Made by a program: the position numbers and the translations under genes. A stretch of 64,000 nucleotides of DNA, taken from contig NZ_JAJPUI010000012.1 in the NCBI RefSeq assembly GCF_021390935.1, forward strand, positions 62,001 to 126,000. The letters run 5' to 3'. The stretch comes from Streptomyces sp. CC228A (lineage in GTDB: Bacteria; Actinomycetota; Actinomycetes; Streptomycetales; Streptomycetaceae). Shown piece by piece: positions 35,307 through 45,082 of this stretch (position 1 is the stretch's first letter; each line of letters begins with the position of its first letter). The notes under the pieces are model-generated. The model saw only the letters and a list, made by a program, of their open reading frames with translations. It searched no databases and had not been told where the DNA came from.

Positions 35307-36271
35307 ATGAATGAGTCCGATGTTCGTGCTGGTCGCGACCATGGCGAAGGGCGCCCGTTGGTCAGTGTGTGAAGACAACCTGGACGCCCTTCTGGCGGCA
35401 CTGTACGTGTTCATCGACGACCATGTGGCGCCTTGTCGCCGGATCGGGCGACCCCCGAAACTGACGGACGCCGAACTGCTGTGCCTGGCGGTCGCCCAGG
35501 TCCTGCTCGGTTTTCCCTCGGCCCGGCACTGGATCCGCTTCGCCCACGCCCGCCTCGGCCACCTGTTCCGCTACCTGCCCCAGCAGTCCGCCTACAACAA
35601 GCGCCTCAACGCCGCAGGCCCCCTGATCAGCCGCGTGATCGAGGCACTGGCCCGGCAGGTGCCGACCTGGAACGACGACCTGCGGCTGATCGACTCCACC
35701 CCGCTGCCCTGCGCGGCCTCCCGCGAGACCGTCAAACGCTCCGACCTGGCCGGACACTGCGGGTACGGCTACTGCCGCAGCCACTCCCGCTTCTTCTGGG
35801 GCTTCCGCCTCTACCTGGTCACCACCGCCGAAGGCATGCCCGTCACCTGGTGCCTGGCCAACCCCAAGATCGGCGAACGGGAGGTGATGGCCGCGCTACT
35901 CGAACGCGACCACCACCTCGTCCGCCAAGGACAGGTGATCCTCGCCGACAAGGGCTTCGCCGGGAAGGAGTTCGAAGCGTTCTGCTCCGAGCGGCTCGGG
36001 GTTCATCTGGTGCGGCCGGACCGCGAGGACGAACCAGCCCGGCACGGAAAGATCGCCCGGGTCCGGCAGTGGATCGAAGCCGTCATCGACACCCTCAAGG
36101 GCCAGCTCAGCCTCGAACAGCACGGCGGCAGAACCCCAGCCGGAGTCTTCGCCCGCACCGGCCAACGACTCCTCGCCCTCGCCGCCGGCATCTGGCACAA
36201 CTGGGCCACCAACGCCCCCGTCAAGCGATCACTGATCGCCTACGACCACTGAAGACATCGGACTCATTCAT
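35307..36271 (+). mobile_element. IS982-family insertion sequence, complete
   Basis: The element is 965 bp. Perfect 17-bp terminal inverted repeats are ATGAATGAGTCCGATGT (35307-35323) and ACATCGGACTCATTCAT (36255-36271). A 4-bp target duplication CTAG flanks it (35303-35306 and 36272-36275). It contains one full-length transposase. Perfect ends and intact gene indicate a recent insertion. Before insertion the site read ACCTAGTCCCC, at the stop codon of the ABC ATPase gene. Confidence 0.93.
35341..36252 (+). CDS. IS982-family transposase
   Basis: The protein has about 303 residues. The DDE catalytic core is visible: LRLIDSTPLPCAASRETVKRSDL (first Asp), GYGYCRSHSRFFWGFRLYLV, VILADKGFAGKEFEAF (second Asp), and the C-terminal ARVRQWIEAVIDTLKGQLSLEQHGG (Glu region). 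ATG 35341 was chosen; an in-frame ATG at 35311 lies inside the terminal repeat and would add ten residues. The frame is intact, so the element may still be mobile. Confidence 0.9.
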   Translation: MAKGARWSVCEDNLDALLAALYVFIDDHVAPCRRIGRPPKLTDAELLCLAVAQVLLGFPSARHWIRFAHARLGHLFRYLPQQSAYNKRLNAAGPLISRVIEALARQVPTWNDDLRLIDSTPLPCAASRETVKRSDLAGHCGYGYCRSHSRFFWGFRLYLVTTAEGMPVTWCLANPKIGEREVMAALLERDHHLVRQGQVILADKGFAGKEFEAFCSERLGVHLVRPDREDEPARHGKIARVRQWIEAVIDTLKGQLSLEQHGGRTPAGVFARTGQRLLALAAGIWHNWATNAPVKRSLIAYDH

Positions 36272-36478
36272 CTAGTCCCCGGGCCCGCCGGCCCGGCCGG
36301 TCGCCCCCGCCCGTCCGCCAGGCCCACTGCGCCGGCGCCCCGCCCGCCTCCGGCCGGACGCCCCGCTCCGCGGGCCTCGCCCACCCCACCCGCCACCGAC
36401 CGGGCACACCCCAGGGCCCTCACCCCCACGCCAGCAAAACGGGGCACAGCATGACATAGGCCACTAAAGTGCGCGGAG

Positions 36479-37832
36479 ATGACCAGCACCCCGCGTCCAC
36501 GCCGTCTCGGCCTGGGCGGTGCCCTGCGCACCCCGCCCACGCCGCGTCCCCTGGACCCGCCGGAGAAGCCCCGCACCCCGCGGGCGCAGCGGCCGCCCCG
36601 CGCCCTGCGCCCCCGCGGCTGAGGCGGATCAGGCTGCGCTTCCGCAGGCCGCCCCGGCCGGGGCTGCTGCCGCTGGCCGCCGTGTGGCTGCTCACCCGCT
36701 GCGGCATGCTGTGGCTGCTGGCCCACGACACCCTCGGCATCGGCGGGGTCGGGCGCGAGGTGCACGTCCTGTACCGGTACTGGTACGAGCAGCTCGCCCG
36801 GGGGGTGCTCCCCGCCGACGAGACCGCGTGGCAGTACCCGCCGGGCGCCGCCCTGGTGCTGCTCGCGCCGGGCGCGGTCCCGGGACTCACGTACTTCCAG
36901 GCGTTCGTCGCCCTCACCCTGGCGGCGGACGCCGCCGTCGCCCTCGCCCTGGCGCGGGCGCGCGGCGGCGACTGCGCCGCCGGCGCCTGGTACTGGACGT
37001 GCGCGCTGCCGCTGCTGCTGCACCTGCCGCTCGCCCGGTACGACGTGCTCGTCACCGCGCTCGCCGTGGGCGGCCTGCTCGCGGTGCGGGCGGGACCGGC
37101 CCGGCTGGGCGGCGCCCTCGTCGGACTGGGCGCCCTGGTGAAGGGCTGGCCGCTGCTCGCGCTGGCCGGCACGCCGCGGGGACGGGTGACCCGCCGGTCC
37201 TGGGGGCGCTGGTGGCCACCGCGGCGGCCGGTGCGGCGGCGCTGCTCCTGCTGTACCCGCAGGCCCTGGGGTTCCTCCGGCACCAGGGCGGGCGCGGGGT
37301 GCAGGTGGAGTCGGTGGGCGGCACGCTGCTGTCCGTCGCCCGGCTGGCGGGCTGGCCGGGGCAGGTGGTGTACCGGTACGGGGCGTTCGAGTTCACCGGC
37401 CCGTACACGGCCGTCGTGGCGGGCGCGTCCCTGGTGCTGACGGGCGCCGCTCTGGTGTGGCTGCTGCTGTGGCGCGTCCGGTCGCTGCACTGGTCGGCCG
37501 CCACGCCCGCCGACGCGGCGCTGATGGCGGTGCTGCTGGTCACCGTGACCAGCAGGGTGCTGAGCCCGCAGTACATGGTGTGGCTGCTGGGGCTCGCCGC
37601 GGTGTGCCTGACGTCGCGGGCCACGACGCAGCGGCCGGTGGCGCTGCTGCTGCTGCCGGCGGCGGCGCTCAGCGCGCTCGTCTACCCGGTGCTGTACCTC
37701 CAGGTGCTGACGGTGACCCCGCTGGGCTGCGCGCTGCTGGTGGCCCGCAACGGGCTGCTGGTGTGGGCGGCGCTGCTGTCGTGCCGGCTGCTGTGGGAGG
37801 AGTCGGCGCCCGACGTGCTGCGGGTCCCCTGA
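36479..37832 (+). pseudogene. GT87/DUF2029-type polyprenol-phosphate glycosyltransferase, two apparent frameshifts
   Basis: This is a multi-spanning GT-C type membrane protein. Frame 1 from ATG 36479 gives a Pro/Arg-rich tail. Frame 2 (about 36605-37190) carries PGLLPLAAVWLLTRCGMLWLLAHD and YRYWYEQLARGVLPADETAWQYPPGAAL. Frame 3 (to 37832) carries VTSRVLSPQYMVWLLGLAAVCL and the last helices. WQYPPGA and SPQYMVWLL are typical GT87 motifs. Each transition is repaired by one added base (near 36590-36605 and 37180-37200). If functional it would add mannose-like sugars to a surface polymer or lipid outside the membrane. Confidence 0.72.
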
Positions 37833-37893
37833 CACCGCCGCGCCGGCTGCCGGTCCGCCGGGCGGCGTCCTCGTCCGAGGCTTCCGGATACGC

Positions 37894-37930
37894 CGCGGGG
37901 GCGCCCACCGTGCCGGTGGGCGCCCCCGCG
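37894..37930. terminator. Bidirectional terminator between GT87 gene and gdh
   Basis: The 16-bp perfect arms CGCGGGGGCGCCCACC (37894-37909) and GGTGGGCGCCCCCGCG (37915-37930) flank a 5-nt loop. It lies between convergent genes, 10 bp after the gdh stop. Confidence 0.85.
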
Positions 37931-37940
37931 GGGCGTACCG

Positions 37941-40900
37941 CTAGCTGTGCGTGCGCAGCAGCGTCCGCATCGTCCGCATGGCCACCGACAGGTTCGCCAG
38001 GTCGAACGCCTCCGAGCCCTGGATCTCCTCCAGGGTGGCGCGGGCGCGGCCCAGCAGCGCGGCGTTCCTGCTCTCCCAGGCGGTGAACCGCTCGGCGGGC
38101 GTCGACGTGCCGTTCCCCGCGGCGAGGACGTCCGCGGTGAGCGCGGCGTGCGCGGCGTACAGGTCCTCGCGGATGGAGGCGCGGGCCATGGACTGCCAGC
38201 GGTCGGCCCGCGGCAGCTCGATGATCCGGTCCATCAGCTGGGTGATGCGCAGCCGGTCCGCCAGGTCGTAGTAGACCTCGGCGACGGCCAGCGGGTCCTT
38301 CCCGGTGCGGTCGGCGACGGCGACGATGTCGAGCGTCGGGAACGCGGAGGAGAACCCGGCGACACGGGCCGCCAGCTCGTCCGGCACCCCCGCCCCGGTC
38401 AGCTCGTCGACCAGGCCCCCGTACCAGTCCAGGTCGGCGCCGCGCAGCAGCTTCGGCATCTCCGACCAGACCAGTTCCACGCGCTCGGCGAAGAAGTCGA
38501 TGGTCTCCGCGAGCCGCAGCGGCTGCGGCCGGTTGTTGAGCAGCCAGCGGGTGCCGCGCTCGACGAGGCGCCGGGAGTGCAGCCGGATCTGGTTCTGCAC
38601 CTCGGCCGGGACCCGGTTGTCGAGGGCCTCCACGGCGTCCCAGACGGCGCCGAGGCCGAAGATGGCGCGGGCGGCGGTCTGCGCCCGCACGATCTCCTCG
38701 ATGGACGCGCCGGTCTCCTCCCGCAGCCGGTGCAGCACCGTCGAGCCGCCGGAGTTCACGGTGTCGTTGACGAGCACCGTCGTGACGATCTCGCGGCGCA
38801 GCGGGTGCGCGTCGATGTGCTCGGGGAACTCCTCGCGCAGCTTCGTCGGGAAGTACGCGTGGAGCAGCCCGCGCAGGTACGGGTCGTCCGGCAGGTCGGT
38901 GGCGATCAGCTCCTCCGCCACCGTGATCTTGGTGTAGGCGAGGAGGACGGCCAGCTCGGGCTGGCTGAGGCCCTTGCCGCTGTTGAGCAGCTCGCGGATC
39001 TGCCGGTCGGAGGGCAGGAACTCCAGGTCCCGGTCCAGGGCCCCGTCCCGCTCCAGGCGGCGCATGAACCGCTGCTGGGCGTGCAGCAGGGACGCCGACT
39101 GCTGGAGGGCGAGGGCGAGGTTGGTGTTCTGCGCGTAGTTGTTGCGCAGCACCAGCGCGCCGACCTCGTCGGTCATCTCGGCGAGGATCCTGTTGCGCTG
39201 CTTGACGGTCATGTCGCCTTCCGCGACGAGCCCGTTCAGCAGGATCTTGATGTTGACCTCGTGGTCGGAGGTGTCGACGCCGGCGCTGTTGTCGATGGCG
39301 TCGGTGTTGACCTTGCCGCCCTCGCCGCCGGGGCCGCCCCTGCGGGCGAACTCGATCCGGCCGAGCTGGGTGAGGCCGAGGTTGCCGCCCTCGCCGACGA
39401 CCTTGACGCGCAGCTCCTCGCCGTTGACGCGGATCGCGTCGTTGGCCTTGTCGCCGACGTCCGCGTGGGACTCGTGGGCGGCCTTCACGTACGTGCCGAT
39501 GCCGCCGTTCCACAGCAGGTCGACGGGTGCCCGCAGGATCGCCTTCATCAGCTCGGCCGGGGTCAGCTTGGTGACGCCGTCCTCGATGCCCAGGGCGGCC
39601 CGCATGGCGGCGTTGACCGGGATGGCCTTGGCCTGCCGGGAGTGGACGCCGCCGCCGGGGCTGAGCAGCGCGGTGTCGTAGTCGGCCCAGGAGCTGCGGG
39701 GCAGCTCGAACATGCGGCGGCGCTCCGCGTAGGAGACGGCCGGGTCCGGGTTCGGGTCGATGAAGATGTGCCGGTGGTCGAAGGCCGCGACGAGCCGGAT
39801 GTGCTCGCTGAGCAGCATGCCGTTGCCGAACACGTCACCGGACATGTCGCCGATGCCGACGGCCGTGAAGTCCTGCGTCTGCGTGTCGTGGCCGAGCTCC
39901 CGGAAGTGCCGCTTCACGGACTCCCAGGCGCCGCGGGCGGTGATGCCCATGCCCTTGTGGTCGTAGCCGGCGGAGCCGCCGGACGCGAAGGCGTCACCGA
40001 GCCAGAAGCCGTAGCCGGTGGCGACCTCGTTGGCGATGTCGGAGAACGTGGCGGTGCCCTTGTCGGCGGCGACCACGAGGTACGTGTCGTCCTCGTCGTG
40101 CCGGACGACGTCGGCGGGCGGCACGACCTCGCCGCCCACGAGGTTGTCGGTGATGTCGAGCAGCGCCGAGATGAAGGTGCGGTAGCTGGCGACGCCCTCG
40201 GCCAGCCACGCGTCGCGGTCCGCGGCCGGGTCGGGCAGCTGCTTGGCGACGAAGCCGCCCTTGGCGCCGACCGGCACGATGACGGTGTTCTTCACCATCT
40301 GCGCCTTGACCAGGCCCAGGATCTCCGTGCGGAAGTCCTCGCGGCGGTCGGACCAGCGCAGGCCGCCGCGGGCGACCTTGCCGAAGCGCAGGTGGACGCC
40401 CTCGACGCGCGGCGAGTACACCCAGATCTCGAAGGCGGGGCGGGGGGCCGGCAGGTCCGGGATGGCCTGCGGGTCGAACTTCATCGACACGTACGGGTGC
40501 GGCGCGCCGTCGGCGCCCTTCTGGAAGAAGTTGGTCCGCAGCGTCGCCTTGATGACGGTGAGGAAGGAGCGCAGGATGCGGTCCTCGTCGAGGGAGGCGA
40601 CCTGGTCCAGCGCCCCGTCGAGTTCCTCCAGCAGGCCGTCGGTGAGCTCGGTGCCGGCGCGCTGCCGCTCCGGCGACATCCGCGCCTCGAACAGGGAGAC
40701 GAGCAGCCGGGTCGTGTGGACGTTGGTGCGGAGGGTGTCCTCCATGTAGTCCTGGCTGAAGGTGGAGCCCGCCTGGCGCAGGTACTTGGCGTAGGCGCGC
40801 AGCACCATGGCCTGCCGCCAGTCCAGGCCGGCGCCCAGCACGAGCGCGTTGAAGCCGTCGTTCTCGGCGCGGCCGGTCCAGGTGGCGGCGAACGCCTCCT

Positions 40901-42872
40901 GGAAGCGCTTGCGGGCGTCGTCGCCCAGGTAGTCGCCACCGCTCCCGGCGGGCGCGGGCATGCGCAGGCCGAAGTCGTAGATCCAGGCGTGGCTGCGGTC
41001 GGCGCAGCGCAGCTCGTACGGCCGCTCGTCGACGACCTCGACGCCGAGCCGGTTGAGAACCGGCAGCACCGCGGACAGGGAGACCTGCGGGCCCGTCTTG
41101 TAGATCTTGAAGCGGCGCTCGCCGGGCGCGGCGCCCACCGGCTCGTACAGCGACAGGGCGAAGTCCTTGCCGCCGTCCTTGAGCTGCTCCAGCTGGACGA
41201 CGTCGGCGACGGCGGTGCGCGGGATGTGGTCGGCCTTGTAGCCCTCGGGGAAGGCGCCTCCGAAGCGGCGCAGCAGCTCGGCGGCGCGCTCCTCGCCGAC
41301 CTCGGCGTTGAGGGCCTCCGCGAAGCCGTCGGCCCAGGAGCGGGCGGCCTCGGCGAGGCGGGCCTCGATGCGGTCGGCGTCGGCGTCGGTGAGCGGGCTG
41401 ACGGTGGTGCCCTGCGGGACGCGGACGACGAAGTGGAGGCGGGAGAGGACCGACTCGGTGTTCCAGGCGGTGAAGTCGACGCTGGTGCCGCCGAGCTCCT
41501 CCTTGAGGATGTCGGTCAGCCGCTCGCGGACCGTGGTGTTGAAGCGGTCGCGGGGCAGGTAGACGAGCGCCGAGTAGTAGCGGCCGTACTCGTCCTGGCG
41601 GAGGTAGAGCCGCAGGCGCCGGCGCTCCTGGAGGTACAGGACGCTGGTGACGATGGCGAGGAGCTGGTCGACGGGCGTCTGGAACAGCTCGTCGCGCGGG
41701 TACGTCTCCAGGATCTGCAGCAGGTCGCGGCCGTCGTGGCTGTCCGGGGAGAACCCGGCGGCGTCGAGGACCTCGGCGACCTTGCGGCGGATGACGGGGA
41801 CGCGCCGCACCGACTCGGTGTACGCGGCGGACGAGAACAGTCCGAGGAACCGCCGCTCGCCGACGACGTTGCCGGCGGCGTCGAACTTCTTCACCCCGAT
41901 GTAGTCGAGGTAGGAGGGCCGGTGGACGGTGGCCCGGCTGTTGGCCTTGGTGAGGATGAGCAGCTTGTGCTCGCGGGCCTTGGCGCGGGCGTCGGCGGGC
42001 AGCCGGTTGAAGGACGGCGACACGGGGTGGCCGTGGGCGTCGTCGCCGCTGTGGTGCGGGTCGGAGCGGAGGATGCCGAGTCCGGTGCCGGGCACGGCTG
42101 CGAGGGCGTCGCCGTCGACGAGGTTGTACTCGCGGTAGCCGAGGAAGGTGAAGTGGTCGTCGGCGAGCCAGCGCAGCAGCTCGCGGGCCTCCTCGACCTC
42201 GGTGGGCCGCAGGTCGTCGGCGGTGGGCTCGTCGGGCAGAGCGTCGGCGAGGCGCAGCGCGGCCTCGCGCATCTTCTCCCAGTCCTCCACGGCCTCGCGG
42301 ACGTCGGACAGGACGCGCAGCAGGTCGGCGGTGATCTGCTTGAGGTCGGCGCGGTCGGTCTCGCGGTCGGTCTCGACGTGGATCCAGGACTCGACGAGCG
42401 CGTCGTGCGGCCGGGTTGCGCCGGGCTCGGCGCCGTCGGTGACGACCTCGATGAGCTTGCCGGTCACGTCGCGGCGCACGACGACCTGGGGGTGGACGAC
42501 GAGGTGGATGCCCCGGTTCTGGCGGGACAGCTCGTTCGTCACGGAGTCCACGAGGAACGGCATGTCGTCGGTGACGACCTCGACGACGGTGTGGCTGCAC
42601 GTCCAGCCGTTCTCCTCGACCGTCGGGGTGTGCACCCGGACGTTGGCCGTGCCCTGGGGGCGGTTCTCGGCCAGTCGGTAGTGCGACAGTGCCGCGCCGA
42701 AGACGTCCACCGGGTCACGGTCGGTGAGGTCCTCGGGAGCGGTGTGCAGGTAGTAGCGCTGGAGGTAGTCGAGGAGGGTCGCCCGGTCCGGGCGGTCACC
42801 GCTCTCGTGCTCAGCTACCCGAGCGGCCCGTTCGAGCAGCTCGGCCTTGGCTTCGTCCAGCTTGGTCTGCAT
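37941..42872 (-). CDS. gdh: Large NAD-specific glutamate dehydrogenase (~180 kDa class)
   Basis: The enzyme oxidatively deaminates glutamate to 2-oxoglutarate with NAD and is mainly catabolic. At 1643 residues it matches the S. clavuligerus-type L_180 family. The N-terminal ~700 residues hold ACT-like regulatory segments. The catalytic core contains SPRVEGVHLRFGKVARGGLRWSDRREDFRTEILGLVKAQMVKN and GAKGGFV. The nucleotide fold region is TAVGIGDMSGDVFGNGMLLS. A long helical C-terminal domain follows. ATG 42872 follows AGAGGACC. It is a single-gene unit. Confidence 0.95.
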   Translation of the reverse strand: MQTKLDEAKAELLERAARVAEHESGDRPDRATLLDYLQRYYLHTAPEDLTDRDPVDVFGAALSHYRLAENRPQGTANVRVHTPTVEENGWTCSHTVVEVVTDDMPFLVDSVTNELSRQNRGIHLVVHPQVVVRRDVTGKLIEVVTDGAEPGATRPHDALVESWIHVETDRETDRADLKQITADLLRVLSDVREAVEDWEKMREAALRLADALPDEPTADDLRPTEVEEARELLRWLADDHFTFLGYREYNLVDGDALAAVPGTGLGILRSDPHHSGDDAHGHPVSPSFNRLPADARAKAREHKLLILTKANSRATVHRPSYLDYIGVKKFDAAGNVVGERRFLGLFSSAAYTESVRRVPVIRRKVAEVLDAAGFSPDSHDGRDLLQILETYPRDELFQTPVDQLLAIVTSVLYLQERRRLRLYLRQDEYGRYYSALVYLPRDRFNTTVRERLTDILKEELGGTSVDFTAWNTESVLSRLHFVVRVPQGTTVSPLTDADADRIEARLAEAARSWADGFAEALNAEVGEERAAELLRRFGGAFPEGYKADHIPRTAVADVVQLEQLKDGGKDFALSLYEPVGAAPGERRFKIYKTGPQVSLSAVLPVLNRLGVEVVDERPYELRCADRSHAWIYDFGLRMPAPAGSGGDYLGDDARKRFQEAFAATWTGRAENDGFNALVLGAGLDWRQAMVLRAYAKYLRQAGSTFSQDYMEDTLRTNVHTTRLLVSLFEARMSPERQRAGTELTDGLLEELDGALDQVASLDEDRILRSFLTVIKATLRTNFFQKGADGAPHPYVSMKFDPQAIPDLPAPRPAFEIWVYSPRVEGVHLRFGKVARGGLRWSDRREDFRTEILGLVKAQMVKNTVIVPVGAKGGFVAKQLPDPAADRDAWLAEGVASYRTFISALLDITDNLVGGEVVPPADVVRHDEDDTYLVVAADKGTATFSDIANEVATGYGFWLGDAFASGGSAGYDHKGMGITARGAWESVKRHFRELGHDTQTQDFTAVGIGDMSGDVFGNGMLLSEHIRLVAAFDHRHIFIDPNPDPAVSYAERRRMFELPRSSWADYDTALLSPGGGVHSRQAKAIPVNAAMRAALGIEDGVTKLTPAELMKAILRAPVDLLWNGGIGTYVKAAHESHADVGDKANDAIRVNGEELRVKVVGEGGNLGLTQLGRIEFARRGGPGGEGGKVNTDAIDNSAGVDTSDHEVNIKILLNGLVAEGDMTVKQRNRILAEMTDEVGALVLRNNYAQNTNLALALQQSASLLHAQQRFMRRLERDGALDRDLEFLPSDRQIRELLNSGKGLSQPELAVLLAYTKITVAEELIATDLPDDPYLRGLLHAYFPTKLREEFPEHIDAHPLRREIVTTVLVNDTVNSGGSTVLHRLREETGASIEEIVRAQTAARAIFGLGAVWDAVEALDNRVPAEVQNQIRLHSRRLVERGTRWLLNNRPQPLRLAETIDFFAERVELVWSEMPKLLRGADLDWYGGLVDELTGAGVPDELAARVAGFSSAFPTLDIVAVADRTGKDPLAVAEVYYDLADRLRITQLMDRIIELPRADRWQSMARASIREDLYAAHAALTADVLAAGNGTSTPAERFTAWESRNAALLGRARATLEEIQGSEAFDLANLSVAMRTMRTLLRTHS

Positions 42873-43274
42873 GGTCCTCTGGCTCCTGTCGCGCGCCGTT
42901 GCGTGACGTAGTGAACGGTGGTGCACAACGCCTCACAGCGGGGTATCCACCCGGGTGGAGCGTCATGCGGGAAAGACGGGAAAAGAAGAAATCCGGCCAC
43001 GACGGCGTCTTCCGGGACGCGCGGGGAGGCGTCGCGAGAAGGAGCGGCGGGACCGGATGGGAAAGATCAGCACCCGCCCGGACACGGCGACAGTCCGGGC
43101 GCCGGCCGGGGGCTCCGCTGCCCCCATGGCATATAGCGCTGATCACGGGTCCAGGCTATCGCCCTTCCCCCCTTGGCCGTCATGGGCTGTATGTGTACAA
43201 AAGACGGCGGTGAAGTTTGACACTCTGGACAGCGACAGGTGTGCAAGGATCCCACTCCCCTGGAGGCAGGCCTG
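42873..43274. other. Divergent intergenic region between gdh and the PfpI gene
   Basis: No gene is seen. A 14-bp perfect palindrome TCCACCCGGGTGGA (42946-42959) lies 74 bp before the gdh start and is a candidate operator. A TTGACA at 43217-43222 could be the -35 box of the rightward gene, but no well-spaced -10 follows. Confidence 0.6.
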
Positions 43275-43841
43275 ATGGCACCCAAGATCCTCATCGTCAC
43301 CGGCGACGCGGCCGAGTCCCTGGAGGTGCTCTACCCGTACCAGCGGCTCCGCGAGGAGGGGTACGGGGTCGACATCGCCGCACCGGCCCGCAAGACGCTC
43401 CGCTTCGTCGTCCACGACTTCGAGCCGGGCTATGACACGTACACCGAGAAGCCCGGCTACACCCTCCCCGCCGACCTGGCGTTCTCCGAGGTCGAGCCGA
43501 GCGGGTACGCGGGTCTCGTCATCCCCGGCGGCCGGGCCCCCGAGTACCTCCGCAACGACCCCGAACTCCGCAAGATCGTGAAGTCCTTCTTCGACGCGGA
43601 CAAGCCGATCGCCCAGATCTGCCACGGCCCGCTGCTGACCGCGGTGCTCGGCGCGCTCGACGGCCGGCACGTCACGGCGTACCCCGCGCTGGAACCCGAC
43701 ATGCAGTCCGCCGGCGCCACCTTCCACGACCAGGCCGCGGTCGTGGACGGACCGCTGGTCTCCGCCCGTGCCTGGCCCGACCACCCGGCGTGGATGCGCG
43801 CGTTCCTGGACGTCCTGCGCGCCACCGCCCCCGCGACCTGA
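43275..43841 (+). CDS. DJ-1/PfpI family protein
   Basis: The 188-residue glutamine-amidotransferase-like class I protein has the nucleophile elbow AQICHGPLL with the conserved Cys, and the loop LVIPGGRAPEYL. Family members act as glyoxalases/deglycases, proteases or chaperones; the exact activity is not predictable here. ATG 43275 follows GGAGG at 7 bp spacing. Single gene. Confidence 0.9.
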   Translation: MAPKILIVTGDAAESLEVLYPYQRLREEGYGVDIAAPARKTLRFVVHDFEPGYDTYTEKPGYTLPADLAFSEVEPSGYAGLVIPGGRAPEYLRNDPELRKIVKSFFDADKPIAQICHGPLLTAVLGALDGRHVTAYPALEPDMQSAGATFHDQAAVVDGPLVSARAWPDHPAWMRAFLDVLRATAPAT

Positions 43842-44304
43842 CCCTCCCGGGCCCCGCCCTCCGGTCCGGGGGCATGCCTCCGCACCTGGAGGCGGGGCCC
43901 CCGACCGGGCCGCTGCCCCACCCCTGAGCGGCGGCCGGGCGGGGTCCCCGCGTCCGGGCGTGTGGGCGTACGGCGACGTGCCCGGCTACCGGCCCCCTTC
44001 CGGGCCGGGTAGGCGCGTTACCCCGTGCGGCCTTCCGCCCGGGCCGGGGGCCGGGCGCAACGGGCCCGTGCAGCCTTCCGCCCAGCCGGGGAGTCGAGTG
44101 CAACGGGCCCGTGCGGCTTCCGCCCAGCCGGGGGCCGGGTGAAACGGGACAGGACGGATGAGGAAACCCCTGCGGCTCCCCGCACAGCCGGGGCCGGGGC
44201 TCTTCCGTGCAGCGGGGCGCCACGGCCCTGCCTCTCGGTGCGGGGGCATGCCTCCGTACGTCGGCGTCCTCGGCGGCCGGCCCGATCGGAGCGCAGCCGG
44301 GCGC
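43842..44304. other. Intergenic region with GC-rich tandem repeats
   Basis: There is no gene. Three imperfect ~42-bp units lie at about 44021-44147, sharing the words CCCGTGCGGC, TTCCGCCC and CAACGGG. Open frames on both strands here are compositional. Confidence 0.65.
44021..44147. repeat. Three imperfect tandem units of about 42 bp
   Basis: The units begin near 44021, 44063 and 44106. Each contains CCGTGC(A/G)GC, then TTCCGCCC, then GCCGGGG, ending in AACGG. No coding capacity is supported. Confidence 0.65.
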
Positions 44305-44967
44305 TCAGGCGATCAGGTCCTCCGCCACCGCCACGGCCTCCGCCAGCGTGTCCACCACCGGCACTCCCGCTGCCCGCAGGCTCGCCCTGCTGTGCGAGCC
44401 GCCGGTGTACAGCACCGCCTTCGCGCCCACGTGCGCCGCCGCCACCGCGTCGTCGGCCGCGTCCCCGATGACGACGACCCGCTCCGGCGCCACCCCGTCG
44501 AGTGCCCGCAGGTGCCGCACCATGTGCGCCGCCTTGCCCGCCGTGGACTGGTCGGTGCGCCCGTCGACCCGGACGAACCAGTCGTGGATTCCGTGCTGCC
44601 GCACCAGCGGAAGCAGCCGCTCGTGCGGGGCGAGGGACAGCAGCGACTGCGTGCGGCCCGCCGCGGCGGCCGCCGCCAGCAGCTCCGCGGCGCCGTCGGT
44701 GAGCCCGCAGGCGTCGGCGCGCGTCCAGTAGTGCCGGTGGAACGCCCCGTCCATGACGGCCCACTCGTCGTCGTCCGGCAGGCGGCCGAGCAGCCGCTCG
44801 TAGAACAGCGGCACCGGCACGCAGTACAGCTCCCGGTACCGCGCCAGCGTGACCGGTTCCAGGCCGAGCTCGGCGAACGCGGCGTTGGTCGCGTCGATGA
44901 CCGCGCCGATGTCGTCGAGCAGTGTGCCGTTCCAGTCCCAGACCAGATGCGCGCTGTGCTTCCCCAT
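44305..44967 (-). CDS. HAD-superfamily phosphatase (phosphoglycolate phosphatase-like)
   Basis: The protein has 220 residues. HAD motif I is LVWDWNGTLLDD, with Asp nucleophile and acid-base residue replaced in the D-x-N-G-T form common to this subgroup. Motif II is in SLLSLAPHE, motif III Lys in TAGKAAHMV and motif IV VVVIGDAADDAVAA. The small cap domain (ATNAAFAELGLEPVTLARYRELY) points to a subfamily IA phosphatase. ATG 44967. The substrate is not determinable. Confidence 0.85.
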   Translation of the reverse strand: MGKHSAHLVWDWNGTLLDDIGAVIDATNAAFAELGLEPVTLARYRELYCVPVPLFYERLLGRLPDDDEWAVMDGAFHRHYWTRADACGLTDGAAELLAAAAAAGRTQSLLSLAPHERLLPLVRQHGIHDWFVRVDGRTDQSTAGKAAHMVRHLRALDGVAPERVVVIGDAADDAVAAAHVGAKAVLYTGGSHSRASLRAAGVPVVDTLAEAVAVAEDLIA

Positions 44968-45082
44968 ACGAAAACCGTACCGGCCCCCACCGACAACGGA
45001 CCCGGCCGCGCCCGGCCCGCGGGGGCTGCCGGGAACGGCGAAGGGCCGGCTGCCCACCGGGCCGGGTACGGCCCCGCGGCGG

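Noticed and set aside
37947..42911. A 1654-codon open frame on the plus strand opposite gdh
   Set aside because: It is the antisense shadow of a well-supported gene; the translation is Val/Gly/Arg-rich with no domain. Such frames are expected with G/C at third positions.
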